From Halobacillus amylolyticus (GTDB lineage: Bacteria > Bacillota > Bacilli > Bacillales > Halobacillaceae), in the NCBI RefSeq assembly GCF_022921115.1, contig NZ_CP095075.1, positions 1,902,001 to 1,966,000 on the forward strand: 64,000 nt of DNA. The letters run 5' to 3'. This document shows, piece by piece, positions 47,998 to 57,116 of the stretch. Below the pieces are notes generated by a model. It searched no databases and was not told where the DNA came from. It saw only the letters and a program-made list of their open reading frames with translations. Every line of letters begins with the position of its first letter. The first letter of the stretch is position 1. Made by a program: the position numbers and the translations under genes.

Positions 47998-48987
47998 ATG
48001 GTAAGTATAAAAGATGTTGCAAAACTTTCAGGGGTTTCGGTAACAACCGTTTCAAGAGTAATGAATAACAGAGGATATATAGGAAAGGAAACTCGCCTTA
48101 AAGTAGAAGAAGCTATGAAGCAACTAGATTACCAACCGAATCAAATCGCACGCGCACTACTTAAGAATCAATCCTACGTTATTGGTGTCATTGTGCCCGA
48201 TCTTGCACACCCTCTTTTTTCCGAATTGATTAATTGGATAGAGTCATACGCCAGTGAAAGAAATTATAAGCTGTTAATTTGTAATTCGTTACAAGAAAAA
48301 GATAAAGAGTCAAATTATATTAGTATGCTTCGACAAAATAGGGTTGATGGGATCATTATGTGTAGTCACACCTTAGAAGTGGATGCATACCGCAGTGTTG
48401 GTATGCCGATTGTATCTTTTGATCGTATCCTCTCCTCCTCTATTCCCTATGTAGCCAGCGATAACTACAAAGGTGGGGAAATCGCTACTCAACACTTAAT
48501 TGATCAGGGATGTAAAAATATACTTCATATCTCTGGGCCTTTGAAATATGAGTTGTTAGCAAACCGCAGAAATGATGCTTTTCAATTAACATGCATGAAA
48601 CAAGGGATAGAATGGAATTACGTGGAAGGGGCTCATGTACAATCCACCTTTCAAGATAACTGGGATTTCATAGAAGCTGAAATTGCTCCCCTATTGGAGG
48701 AATATGATGGTGTATTTTGTAGTAATGATATTATGGCCTACACCCTTTATGTCTATGCTGCAAGGAAAAAAATTAAGGTGCCCGACCAATTAAAGATTAT
48801 CGGTTACGACTATCATAGCTTTACTAGAATGCTCCAGTATCCTATTTTAACTACCATCAAACAGCCGCTGGATGCTATCGGAAAGATACTTTGCTCTTCA
48901 TTGATTGAGCAGATTGAGAACCAAAATTCTGACACCCAAAGAAACACCATTCTTGATGTTCAACTAATTAAAGGGGAAACAACATGA
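47998..48987 (+). CDS. LacI-family regulator of the sugar operon
   Basis: A 329-residue LacI/GalR protein. The N-terminal HTH is SIKDVAKLSGVSVTTVSRVM, with the hinge helix QPNQIARALL (about 55), and the periplasmic-binding-protein-like effector domain follows (VIGVIVPDLAHPLFSELI to KIIGYDYHSFTRML). It lacks the usual long C-terminal tail but is of normal length. Divergent from the sugar operon, with twin operators between, it should repress the operon until the sugar is present. GGAGAG precedes the ATG. Confidence 0.92.
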   Translation: MVSIKDVAKLSGVSVTTVSRVMNNRGYIGKETRLKVEEAMKQLDYQPNQIARALLKNQSYVIGVIVPDLAHPLFSELINWIESYASERNYKLLICNSLQEKDKESNYISMLRQNRVDGIIMCSHTLEVDAYRSVGMPIVSFDRILSSSIPYVASDNYKGGEIATQHLIDQGCKNILHISGPLKYELLANRRNDAFQLTCMKQGIEWNYVEGAHVQSTFQDNWDFIEAEIAPLLEEYDGVFCSNDIMAYTLYVYAARKKIKVPDQLKIIGYDYHSFTRMLQYPILTTIKQPLDAIGKILCSSLIEQIENQNSDTQRNTILDVQLIKGETT

Positions 48988-49120
48988 ATGTAGATCTTGA
49001 TGGCATACCCTGATGATCAGAGTGTGCTTTTCGCTGACTACTAGCGTGGGAAGCAAGTAGTGAGATGATTATTGGTTATTGCGATTGACGCATGTGAGCG
49101 TCGTCGTTTAATTGGATAGT
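48988..49120. other. intergenic region after the LacI-type gene
   Basis: No gene recognised between the regulator stop and the terminator at 49121. Confidence 0.4.
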
Positions 49121-49164
49121 AAAAGAGCCAGCAGAATCCTATAAGGAATTCTGCTGGCTCTTTT
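49121..49164 (+). terminator. terminator, CCAGCAGAAT family
   Basis: AAAAGAGCCAGCAGAAT and ATTCTGCTGGCTCTTTT form a perfect stem around CCTATAAGGA. Symmetric, so it may act on both strands. Confidence 0.88.
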
Positions 49165-49403
49165 AATGGCTAGTTCCCCATGACCGGTAACACTAGATCA
49201 TCGTGAAGAAAAAAATTATTTTGTTTTCGTTGAGCAACTGTAAAAAAAACAAGGAAAGAAAGACCAAGATTAATGAACGAGTTTGTCGAATATATGTATC
49301 TTATTTCCATTAATAAACACTTAAAATGGAATAATAAGTAATATAATTGATTCTATCATCCTTTCAGTAAAAATTTCACTAATATACCAATAAAGCCACT
49401 CCC

Positions 49404-49445
49404 TTAACAGTCCTTAACAGATCGTTAATATACACATTCTATACT
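49404..49445 (+). promoter_or_regulatory. Pho box and -10 element of phoD
   Basis: Three direct repeats TTAACA (49404), TTAACA (49414) and TTAATA (49425) at 10-11 base spacing match the PhoP binding pattern. TATACT at 49440-49445 is the likely -10. No -35 is needed in PhoP-activated promoters. Confidence 0.75.
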
Positions 49446-49490
49446 AAGAATCGATTCAAACAATAAGAATGCAGAAGGGAGCAAGATAAC

Positions 49491-51236
49491 ATGTCTAAGG
49501 AAAGATCAATGGATGGGTTGATTCAAAAACTAAATGAGGAAACCTTACAAAAAGACATCGATAGGCGCGGATTTCTTCAAGGAGCAGGGAAAATTGCTGG
49601 CATTTCTCTCGGCATGGTGATCGCTCAATCCATGGGTGGAATTCAAGTCGATGCAGAAGCCAAGTTCAATGATTATCCGTTCTCACTTGGAGTGGCTTCC
49701 GGTGATCCCCTCCCTGATGGGGTCGTTCTATGGACTAGACTAGCCCCAGAACCTCTCAAAGGAGGAGGAGCCCCTTCACGAAACATCCCGGTGCATTGGG
49801 AACTAGCAAAGGATGAACATTTTCGTCGTATTGTGCAGCGCGGAACAGAAGTAGCAAGACCTGAATTAGCACACTCCATCCATGTGGAAGTCGAGAGATT
49901 GCAGTCCGATACCGTCTATTTCTATCGTTTCAAGGCCGGAGGTGAATATAGTCAAGTCGGGAAAACGAAGACACTGCCTGCGAATGGCTCCCATGTCTCA
50001 AGCCTCACCTTTGCTTTTGCCTCCTGCCAGCAATATGAACACGGCTACTACACAGCCTACAAACATATGGCGAAAGAGGATCTCGATCTTGTTTTCCATC
50101 TTGGGGACTACATATATGAATATGGTCCGAATGAATACATTTCCGGTTCAGGAAATGTCAGAACCCACATCGGCCCGGAAATTATGACGTTAGAAGACTA
50201 CCGTAATCGTCATGCTCAATATCGAACGGATGAGAATCTACAATCTGCTCATGCAGCGTTCCCATGGGTAGTGACCTGGGATGATCATGAAGTGGAAAAC
50301 AATTATGCTGATACCGTTCCGGAAAAAGGACAGCCCGTGGAGGAGTTTGTGAAGCGCCGTGTTGCTGCTTATCAAGCGTACTATGAACATATGCCGCTCC
50401 GTAAATCATCTATGCCTCATGGTGCAGATATGCAGTTATATCGCAGCTTTTCATACGGTGACTTAGCGGATTTCTTTGTACTAGATACTCGACAATATCG
50501 CTCAGACCAGGCGAATGGAGATACAAGTTCTTCACAGACAGCGGAGTCGTTAGATCCATCCCGTACCTTGCTAGGCGAAGAACAAGAAAGTTGGTTGCTT
50601 GATAAGCTTAACAACTCCCAATCGAATTGGAACGTGATGGCACAGCAAATCTTTTTTGCAAAAAGGAACTATGGACCAAGTCAGGAAGAGCCATTATTCA
50701 GTATGGACGGTTGGGACGGGTACACTCCGGCCCGTCAGCGAATCACAGACTTTGTAGATAGTAAAAAATTAAATAACTTGATCGTGCTTACTGGTGATGT
50801 CCATGCAAACTGGGCGTCCAACTTGCTCGCAGACTTTAATGATTTGAAATCTCGTGTTTTGGGAGTTGAATTTGTCGGAACCTCCGTTACGTCAGGTGGA
50901 AATGGAGCTGATAAACGTGCTGATACCGACCGAATTCTAGCACAGAATGAACACATCAAATTCTTTAACGATTATCGCGGTTATGTTCGCTGCCAGGTCA
51001 CCCCTACACAATGGAAAACAGACTACCGTGTCCTTCCTTTTGTCACAAACCCGGGCGCTGATATATCTACAAGAGCATCCTTTGTATATGAAAAGGACCA
51101 AGCAGGATTGAAAGAGGTATCTGCAACGGTAGTTCCACAAGGTAAACAATCGTCCAATGAAGTGGAAGATGATCGTCATCAAGCCCATGACCGTGCACAC
51201 AAAAAACAACTAAAAAAAGAAAGACAACCAAATTAA
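49491..51236 (+). CDS. phoD: alkaline phosphatase D, Tat-exported phosphodiesterase
   Basis: A 581-residue PhoD. The twin-arginine signal is DRRGFLQGAGKIAG (about 24-37), followed by a hydrophobic run. The N-terminal Fn3-like domain (PFSLGVASGDPLPDGVVLWTRL, quoted in part) precedes the metallophosphatase domain with FAFASCQQYE, LGDYIYEYG, VTWDDHEVENNY and LTGDVHANW. B. subtilis PhoD is of nearly identical length. It degrades teichoic acid or other diesters during phosphate starvation, consistent with the Pho box. No tatAd/tatCd genes adjoin it here. Confidence 0.94.
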   Translation: MSKERSMDGLIQKLNEETLQKDIDRRGFLQGAGKIAGISLGMVIAQSMGGIQVDAEAKFNDYPFSLGVASGDPLPDGVVLWTRLAPEPLKGGGAPSRNIPVHWELAKDEHFRRIVQRGTEVARPELAHSIHVEVERLQSDTVYFYRFKAGGEYSQVGKTKTLPANGSHVSSLTFAFASCQQYEHGYYTAYKHMAKEDLDLVFHLGDYIYEYGPNEYISGSGNVRTHIGPEIMTLEDYRNRHAQYRTDENLQSAHAAFPWVVTWDDHEVENNYADTVPEKGQPVEEFVKRRVAAYQAYYEHMPLRKSSMPHGADMQLYRSFSYGDLADFFVLDTRQYRSDQANGDTSSSQTAESLDPSRTLLGEEQESWLLDKLNNSQSNWNVMAQQIFFAKRNYGPSQEEPLFSMDGWDGYTPARQRITDFVDSKKLNNLIVLTGDVHANWASNLLADFNDLKSRVLGVEFVGTSVTSGGNGADKRADTDRILAQNEHIKFFNDYRGYVRCQVTPTQWKTDYRVLPFVTNPGADISTRASFVYEKDQAGLKEVSATVVPQGKQSSNEVEDDRHQAHDRAHKKQLKKERQPN

Positions 51237-51274
51237 AATACAATTACCCAGATGAAAAGCAGAATAGACTTGGA

Positions 51275-51309
51275 AAGAGTAGACGGGGGGACTCGCCTAC
51301 TCTTTTTTT
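51275..51309 (+). terminator. terminator of phoD
   Basis: AAGAGTAG-CG and CGCCTACTCTT form the stem, followed by TTTTTTTG, about 40 bases after the stop. Confidence 0.85.
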
Positions 51310-51481
51310 GAACAGAAGAAGGTCATTATTCAAGAAAGGCGAACATTATGCCCAAGTGATGTTAACTCATATTTAACGAAACCTTTCGCTATTCCAATCG
51401 TATGAATAGAATGTTCGGGTCTAGATATCCTGATAAGGTACAATTTAGTCATTGTACACCATTATCGAAAGGGGATTACAT

Positions 51482-52480
51482 ATGAACAAACGTATTGTTG
51501 CAAGTATCATCGCCGCGAGCATACTGTTGATCGCGATTGCATTCCAAAGTATCGGCTTTTTCATGAATAAAAGTTTTTCTGAAAACACGGCATCGATGCT
51601 ACCAAGCAACCAAAAGCTAGAAGAAAAAGTCATCGAAAGAGGATCGGCTACCAAGCGGATTGCTCAAATCAACCTAGAAGGTACGATTATGAACAACCCG
51701 GGATCAAACCCTAATCCTTTCGGGGGCGGGGGCTATCAACACGAGCAATTCATTGAAAGGCTTGAGACCATTAAAGAAGATAACACCATCAAAGGTGTGC
51801 TCCTCTACGTGAATTCACCAGGTGGCGGCGTCTATGAAAGTGCCGAAATCCACGAGCAATTGCTCGAAATCAAAGACGCTGGCAAAACAATTTACGTCTC
51901 CATGGGAGGAATGGCTGCTTCAGGAGGCTATTACATCTCAGCACCTGCACATCGAATTTTCGCCTCAAACGAAACGTTCACAGGTTCTCTCGGGGTCATT
52001 ATGCAAAGTATCAACTACCAGGAATTAGCCAATAATTTTGGTGTGAAGTTCAATACATTTAAAAGCGGAGAGTTCAAAGATATCATGAGCCCGACGAAAC
52101 CAATGTCAGAGGAAGAACGCCAAATCATCCAATCTCTTGTCGATGAATCCTATGAAGAGTTTGTCGATGTCATTGCAGAAGGACGCAACATGCCGGAAGA
52201 CAAGGTTTATGACCTTGCAGATGGCCGCATTTATTCGGGGAAGCAAGCTGTCGAGAACGGCCTCGTGGACGAAATTGGCTTCAAGGATGACGCATTGAGT
52301 GCTTTGAAGGAAGAAATCGGCGGAGATCCACAAGTAATTGAATATAAGAATAATAGCATTGGGTCCTTTTTCGGCCTGCCGCTGGCGAAAAGTTTGCTGC
52401 CGAACAGTGAAATCCGCTTCATCGAACAGCTGATCAGTAACCGCCAAGGTCCAACATTAATGTATATGTATAGCGAATAA
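51482..52480 (+). CDS. sppA: signal peptide peptidase SppA
   Basis: A 332-residue membrane-anchored S49 protease that degrades cleaved signal peptides and damaged membrane proteins. One N-terminal membrane segment (about 5-27), then VLLYVNSPGGGVYES, nucleophile Ser in MAASGGYYISA, TGSLGVIMQ and the catalytic Lys in FKSGEFKDIMSP. The ATG at 51482 has AAAGGGGATT upstream. The yteJ-like gene follows after 16 bases, as in B. subtilis sppA-yteJ. Confidence 0.95.
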   Translation: MNKRIVASIIAASILLIAIAFQSIGFFMNKSFSENTASMLPSNQKLEEKVIERGSATKRIAQINLEGTIMNNPGSNPNPFGGGGYQHEQFIERLETIKEDNTIKGVLLYVNSPGGGVYESAEIHEQLLEIKDAGKTIYVSMGGMAASGGYYISAPAHRIFASNETFTGSLGVIMQSINYQELANNFGVKFNTFKSGEFKDIMSPTKPMSEEERQIIQSLVDESYEEFVDVIAEGRNMPEDKVYDLADGRIYSGKQAVENGLVDEIGFKDDALSALKEEIGGDPQVIEYKNNSIGSFFGLPLAKSLLPNSEIRFIEQLISNRQGPTLMYMYSE

Positions 52481-52496
52481 AGGAGGGGTGGAAAAT

Positions 52497-53033
52497 ATGG
52501 AGACTACCGAACAACAAACAGCAGACATGACAGTCATGAATATGTTCAAAAGCCAAAAAAATGATATCCAACGGGTGTTATATGCCGGATTCGGGACCCG
52601 TCTCGTCGCCTATTTGATTGATCTGATTGTCATTTGGGGAGTGAATTCCATTGTGACAAGACCGCTCCTCAACTTATTCAATCTCGAGGAAGCTAAACTC
52701 TGGATCAACATGTTCAGTGCTTCGAACATTATGACATCCATCATCTTTTTCCTTTATTTTATCCTGATGACAAAGTTTTTTCGGGCGACACTCGGAAAGA
52801 TGATCCTCGGCTTATCCGTTGAATCGTTGACGAGTAAACCACTCACAAACGTGCAGGTCATTTTTCGTGAATGTATTGGCAGATACATCAGCATGGCGCT
52901 CTTCGGCTTACCCTACTTGGTGGTCGCCTTTACGAAACGCCACCAGGGGATCCATGACTTGTTCGCTGACACTTCCGTGATTAAAAATAAATTTAAGCGG
53001 CTTAATGATTCAATCGAAAAAGAGACCGAATAA
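52497..53033 (+). CDS. yteJ: RDD family membrane protein (YteJ-like)
   Basis: A 178-residue protein with an RDD domain: AGFGTRLVAYLIDLIVIWGV (Arg and Asp of the motif), three membrane segments and the C-terminal HQGIHDLFADTSVIKNK. The ATG at 52497 is preferred over a GTG three codons earlier because GGAGGGG is correctly spaced from it. Operon partner of sppA; the role is unknown, though it may support envelope stress handling. Confidence 0.88.
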   Translation: METTEQQTADMTVMNMFKSQKNDIQRVLYAGFGTRLVAYLIDLIVIWGVNSIVTRPLLNLFNLEEAKLWINMFSASNIMTSIIFFLYFILMTKFFRATLGKMILGLSVESLTSKPLTNVQVIFRECIGRYISMALFGLPYLVVAFTKRHQGIHDLFADTSVIKNKFKRLNDSIEKETE

Positions 53034-53040
53034 GCTAGAT

Positions 53041-53081
53041 AAACAAAGCCTGCTTCCTGGTTAAGGAGCAGGCTTTGTTTT
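53041..53081. terminator. bidirectional terminator between yteJ and metE
   Basis: ACAAAGCCTGCTTCC pairs with GGAGCAGGCTTTGT, with T-rich tails on both strands. It serves the convergent yteJ and metE genes. Confidence 0.85.
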
Positions 53082-53104
53082 GTATCAAGTTCCTGTTGTT
53101 ATCC

Positions 53105-55417
53105 TTACTTTTTAATAATTAATACTTCATCATTAATTTTCTCTCGAATTTGCCGGGCTACTTTAACCATGTTTCTAAGAGCATCCGTTGTTTCGTTAAT
53201 TCCTCTTGTTTTCAACCCACAATCAGGGTTAACCCAAAATTGTCTCGGGTGAAGTACTTTTAATGCACGCAGGATATTGCTCTCCATTTCTTCCACTCCT
53301 GGTACCCTTGGACTATGGATGTCGTAAACTCCTAGACCAATCCCTTTTTCATATGACTTTTCCTCAAAATCAGAAATTAATTCTCCGTGACTTCTGGCGG
53401 CTTCTATAGAAATGACGTCAGCATCCAATTGGTCAATGGTGTCCATAATTTCCCCGAACTCGGAATAACACATATGTGTATGGATTTGAGTCTCATCTTG
53501 AACAGATGATGTGGCAAGCTTAAAAGCGTAAACGGCTTCCTCCAAATATTCTTTTTGTTTTTCAACCTTTATCGGCAGGCCTTCTCGTAAAGCCGGTTCA
53601 TCCACTTGAATCATGTTAATGTTATTTTCTTCTAAAAAACTAATTTCCTTTTGCAGGGCTAAGGCAATTTGTTTAGTAACTTCAAATTTGCTGATATCTT
53701 CACGGACAAACGACCAATTTAAGATGGTGATAGGACCAGTAAGCATACCTTTCACAGGTTTTTTGGTTAGAGATTGAGCGTATGTGATTTCTTTGACTGT
53801 CATCGGTTCTGTGAGAGACACATCTCCATAAATGACGGGAGGTTTGACGCAGCGGGAGCCGTATGACTGAACCCATCCGTATCTGGTAAAGGCAAACCCA
53901 TCCAGTTTTTCACCAAAGAATTCTACCATATCGTTACGTTCAAACTCGCCATGTATGAGGACGTCAAGCCCGATTTCCTCCTGGCGTTTAATCCATTCGG
54001 AAATGTTGTCTTCAATAAACGATTGATAATATTCATCAGACCACTCCCCTCTTCGCCATTTCAGCCGTGCCTGACGAATTTCTTTCGTTTGTGGGAGACT
54101 GCCAATCGTTGTTGTTGGCAATAATGGAAGCTCGAAATAATCTTGATGTATTTTCTGGCGACTGGAATAGTGGGTTGGACGTTTTGGTTCAATATCTTTC
54201 CATAACTCCACTTCTTTTTGAACATCTTCTAGATTTCTGCTCGAAGACTTCCAAAGTAATTCAATACACCGAGTACGTTCTTCTATATGTTTTTCAATCG
54301 TATGTCTACCATGGTTTAGACCTTCTGTTAACACTGTCGCTTCTTCAAGTTTTTGATCAGCAAATGATAGTGCATTTTTTATGACAGGGTCTAAATCCTC
54401 TTCGGTGGTTACAGTTACTGGAACGTGTAACAAACTGCAAGAAGGCTGTACGATGAGCCGATCTTTTTCAACTTTTGAAAGTATGTTTTCAAGTTGTGCG
54501 TATTTTGTGTCTAAATCTTCACTCCATATGTTGCGGCCGTTAATTACCCCGGCTGCGAGATACTTATCCTTAGGAAAGCCATGCTTTTTCAGTGATTCTA
54601 GATTAGCTCCCTGATCATGGACAAAATCAAGGCCTATCCCAGCAACTGGAAGGGAAACGACCTCCTGGTAATGATCAACGGATTCAAAATACGTTTGGAG
54701 AAGAATCTTTACACTTGAAACACCGTTTTGCATAGAGTCATATACTTCCCTGAATAGATGTAAATCATCCTTGGTCATCGGTGTTGTCAGAATAGGTTCG
54801 TCCACCTGCACCCACTCAGCACCAGCTCTTTCCAGCTCATAAAGAACTTGTATGTAGAGAGGAACAAGTCTTTTCAGTAGCTTTTTAAAATCTTTCTGCT
54901 CATAACCTTTCGCTAATTTTAAAAATGAAACAGGTCCCAGTATAACTGGCTTTCCTATGATACCTAGTTTTTCTTTGGCTTCCAAAAAGTAAGGTAACAG
55001 TCGATTCTCCGTAAGTGTTGGTTGAGCATCCGAGTCAATCTCAGGTACAATGTAGTGATAATTTGTGTTGAACCATTTGGTCATTTCAGATGCCACTGCT
55101 TCATGATTCCCTCGGGCGATATCAAAATACAAGTCTATTGGCACTTCCCCGCCCTTGTGCTTAAAACGGTTGGGTATAAAACCAAACATAACTGCCGTAT
55201 CAAGCACATGATCATATAGACTAAAATCACCAATAGGAATGAGATCGCTCCCAATGTCCTGTTGCTTTTGCAAATCGTTTGTCCTTAGCGTCTCCATTTC
55301 TGACAAAAATTCACTTTCAGTTATGTTTCCATTCCAAAATTGTTCCAGTGCTTTTTTCCACTCTCTCTTTTCGCCTATTCTTGGATAACCAATCGTTGAA
55401 CTTAATACCTTTGTCAT
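53105..55417 (-). CDS. metE: cobalamin-independent methionine synthase
   Basis: A 770-residue MetE. N-terminal TIGYPRIGEKREWKKALE, C-terminal zinc site with His-Met-Cys in THMCYSEFGE and Cys in NPDCGLKTRG, and substrate residues in VQVDEPALREG. It transfers a methyl group from methyltetrahydrofolate polyglutamate to homocysteine. The ATG at 55417 has GGAGG seven bases upstream; the longer frame runs into the riboswitch terminator. Its leader carries cobalamin and SAM-I riboswitches in series, so it is shut off when either B12 (allowing MetH) or methionine/SAM is available. Confidence 0.96.
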   Translation of the reverse strand: MTKVLSSTIGYPRIGEKREWKKALEQFWNGNITESEFLSEMETLRTNDLQKQQDIGSDLIPIGDFSLYDHVLDTAVMFGFIPNRFKHKGGEVPIDLYFDIARGNHEAVASEMTKWFNTNYHYIVPEIDSDAQPTLTENRLLPYFLEAKEKLGIIGKPVILGPVSFLKLAKGYEQKDFKKLLKRLVPLYIQVLYELERAGAEWVQVDEPILTTPMTKDDLHLFREVYDSMQNGVSSVKILLQTYFESVDHYQEVVSLPVAGIGLDFVHDQGANLESLKKHGFPKDKYLAAGVINGRNIWSEDLDTKYAQLENILSKVEKDRLIVQPSCSLLHVPVTVTTEEDLDPVIKNALSFADQKLEEATVLTEGLNHGRHTIEKHIEERTRCIELLWKSSSRNLEDVQKEVELWKDIEPKRPTHYSSRQKIHQDYFELPLLPTTTIGSLPQTKEIRQARLKWRRGEWSDEYYQSFIEDNISEWIKRQEEIGLDVLIHGEFERNDMVEFFGEKLDGFAFTRYGWVQSYGSRCVKPPVIYGDVSLTEPMTVKEITYAQSLTKKPVKGMLTGPITILNWSFVREDISKFEVTKQIALALQKEISFLEENNINMIQVDEPALREGLPIKVEKQKEYLEEAVYAFKLATSSVQDETQIHTHMCYSEFGEIMDTIDQLDADVISIEAARSHGELISDFEEKSYEKGIGLGVYDIHSPRVPGVEEMESNILRALKVLHPRQFWVNPDCGLKTRGINETTDALRNMVKVARQIREKINDEVLIIKK

Positions 55418-55451
55418 TCTCATTCCTCCATTTAAGTTTTTTCCAGCTAAA

Positions 55452-55480
55452 TAAAAAAATCTCCCTTTATAAAGAGAGAT
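55452..55480 (-). terminator. terminator of the cobalamin riboswitch
   Basis: ATCTCTCTTTATAAAGGGAGAT hairpin (given in part: ATCTCTC/GGGAGAT), followed on the minus strand by TTTTTTTATTT, between the B12 aptamer and the metE start. Confidence 0.88.
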
Positions 55481-55565
55481 AGTCATGCAGCATTGCCAAA
55501 TTCAAACCGTGAAAACAGCCTGAACACGTTACGCTCATAACACCCCCCTATACCTCGTAGGTTTA

Positions 55566-55750
55566 GTGCATTGCCTCAGGCAGGTCTCCTGACTCATGAT
55601 CTTCACTCCCCTGCGCCTTCCCATCCTTTTCTAACAAAAAGGTAGTGACATTTCTTGCAGGTAGCTCCCATTTACAGTGGCGGGACCGTGTCGGATTTTC
55701 ACCGAGCTTCCCTTTTAAGTTGAATAGATTTTTCACCTAGACAACACCTG
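55566..55750 (-). promoter_or_regulatory. cobalamin (adenosylcobalamin) riboswitch
   Basis: The minus strand contains the B12 box AGTCAGGAGACCTGCCT (plus-strand 55578-55594), CCGCCACTGTAA, GGGAAGCTCGGTGAAAATCC and an upstream AGGTG element, in the order of the cobalamin aptamer. Second of two riboswitches before metE. Confidence 0.95.
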
Positions 55751-55791
55751 AGTAATCAACATATCTAGTTTTCTATGCATGTATGTGTATT

Positions 55792-55827
55792 AAAAAAGAA
55801 AAAGCCTCTCCATATTTAGAGAGGCTT
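55792..55827 (-). terminator. terminator of the SAM-I riboswitch
   Basis: AAGCCTCTC / GAGAGGCTT with the minus-strand tail TTTTTCTTTTTT, just after the SAM aptamer. Confidence 0.9.
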
Positions 55828-55841
55828 ACACATGCGTACCC

Positions 55842-55953
55842 CTCTTATTTCCCAAAGCATTTGCTTTGCTGGAATTAGCACATTATCAACGACTAAACGC
55901 TGACAGGTTGCCGGGCATCATCGGGCCAGTCCCTCCGCCTCTCTGAATAAGAG
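55842..55953 (-). promoter_or_regulatory. SAM-I riboswitch (S box)
   Basis: The minus strand reads CTCTTATTCAGAGAGGCGGA, GGACTGGCCC, GATGATGCCCGGCAACC and closes with AATAAGAG, all S-box landmarks. First of the tandem riboswitches controlling metE. Confidence 0.95.
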
Positions 55954-56198
55954 TTTCAATTTAATTGGTTAAAGGCATACTAGCATGGAGGGAAAGAACT
56001 GTCAATATTTTCACACAATATAAAATATAATATCCATTTCTTAATGTATATAAAAAATCCAACTTGTGCTTAGCCAGTAAAATGATACGAATAATAAAAA
56101 ACAGTTTACCTATATACTATACAGGGGTATTGTACAAGGAAATGCTTTGCCATTGCTGATAAGGTCCCTAATCTAAGTAATTTTAAAGGAGGATGAAC

Positions 56199-56780
56199 AT
56201 GAAGCGTAAAAAAATAATGATGGGAATTATTCTACTCACCTCTGCATTGCTGCTAGCCGCATGTGCCAGTGATAGTGAAGAGCAGAGCCAGACGGAAAAT
56301 GAAGAAAACACAAACATGGAATCCAGTTCTGATGAACATATGGAAATGGACCACTCCAGTTCAGGTGCAGTCCCTGATGATTTGGAAGCAGCAGAGAATC
56401 CAACCTATGAAGTTGGAAGTCAAGTAATGATCGAAAAAGGTCACATGAAAGGAATGGAGGGTGCTGAAGCAACTATAACCGGCGCCTACGATACTATCGC
56501 CTATGCTGTTTCTTACACACCTACTACTGGCGGTGAGCGAGTTGAAAATCATAAATGGGTCATTCATGAAGAAATTGAAGACGCCGGTGAAGAAAAGCTA
56601 AAACCCGGAACAGAGGTTACGTTGGATGCATCACATATGGAAGGCATGGACGGGGCCACTGCCGAAATTGAATCTGCCCAACAAACAATAGTATATATGA
56701 TCACCTATACCCCAACTGCTGGTGGTGAGAAAGTAACCAACCATAAATGGGTAACAAAAAGTGAATTATCTGCTGAATAA
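56199..56780 (+). CDS. ydhK: YdhK-like lipoprotein with two DUF1541 repeats
   Basis: A 193-residue lipoprotein: lipobox LLAAC, an acidic Met/His-rich linker (HMEMDHSSSG) and two DUF1541 units (GSQVMIEKGHMKGMEGAEAT region and GTEVTLDASHMEGMDGATAE region), each ending in NHKWV. YdhK homologues often lie near copper-resistance genes, and the Met/His-rich motifs could bind metal, but this is inference. The ATG at 56199 has AAAGGAGG six bases upstream; an ATG two codons earlier overlaps the site. TACAGGGGTATTGTAC about 75 bases upstream recalls a CsoR-type operator. Confidence 0.88.
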   Translation: MKRKKIMMGIILLTSALLLAACASDSEEQSQTENEENTNMESSSDEHMEMDHSSSGAVPDDLEAAENPTYEVGSQVMIEKGHMKGMEGAEATITGAYDTIAYAVSYTPTTGGERVENHKWVIHEEIEDAGEEKLKPGTEVTLDASHMEGMDGATAEIESAQQTIVYMITYTPTAGGEKVTNHKWVTKSELSAE

Positions 56781-56820
56781 CATTTGAACAAAATGAACGG
56801 ACTTTTCAACACACCTAAAG

Positions 56821-56850
56821 AGCTTATTCCTAAACTGGATAAGCTTTTTT
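56821..56850 (+). terminator. terminator of ydhK
   Basis: AGCTTAT / ATAAGCT with TTTTTT following, 40 bases after the stop. Confidence 0.8.
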
Positions 56851-56957
56851 AATTTAAACGTAAAAGAAGTTAAGCTAAGAAAAATGTTCATTATTTTCAG
56901 TGGTTACGTCCGGGCATTGTAACACCAGAAGAATTATTCTACTCAAATTCATTTGGT

Positions 56958-57055
56958 TTCTACCCAAATATTCGATGATTCTACCCAAAATAGGTAGGAT
57001 TTTGACAAAATTTCTCAGGAATCTAACCGAAATAGTTAAGATTTTGACCAAAACA
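56958..57055. repeat. imperfect tandem repeat with internal inverted repeats
   Basis: Two units of about 42-45 bases: one with TTCTACCCAAAATAGGTAGG and ATTTTGACAAAA, the next with ATCTAACCGAAATAGTTAAG and ATTTTGACCAAAA; a shorter TTCTACCCAAATA precedes them. Similar TTCTACCCAGA occurs near 22270. No coding frame. Confidence 0.55.
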
Positions 57056-57073
57056 GAAGGTATGCTTCCCTAA

Positions 57074-57105
57074 TCAAAAAAGCTGTCGGCCTTAGACCGA
57101 CAGCT
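57074..57105 (-). terminator. terminator of ppc
   Basis: AGCTGTCGG / CCGACAGCT with a minus-strand TTTTTTGATT tail, 12 bases after the stop. Confidence 0.92.
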
Positions 57106-57116
57106 CCCTATCAAGA

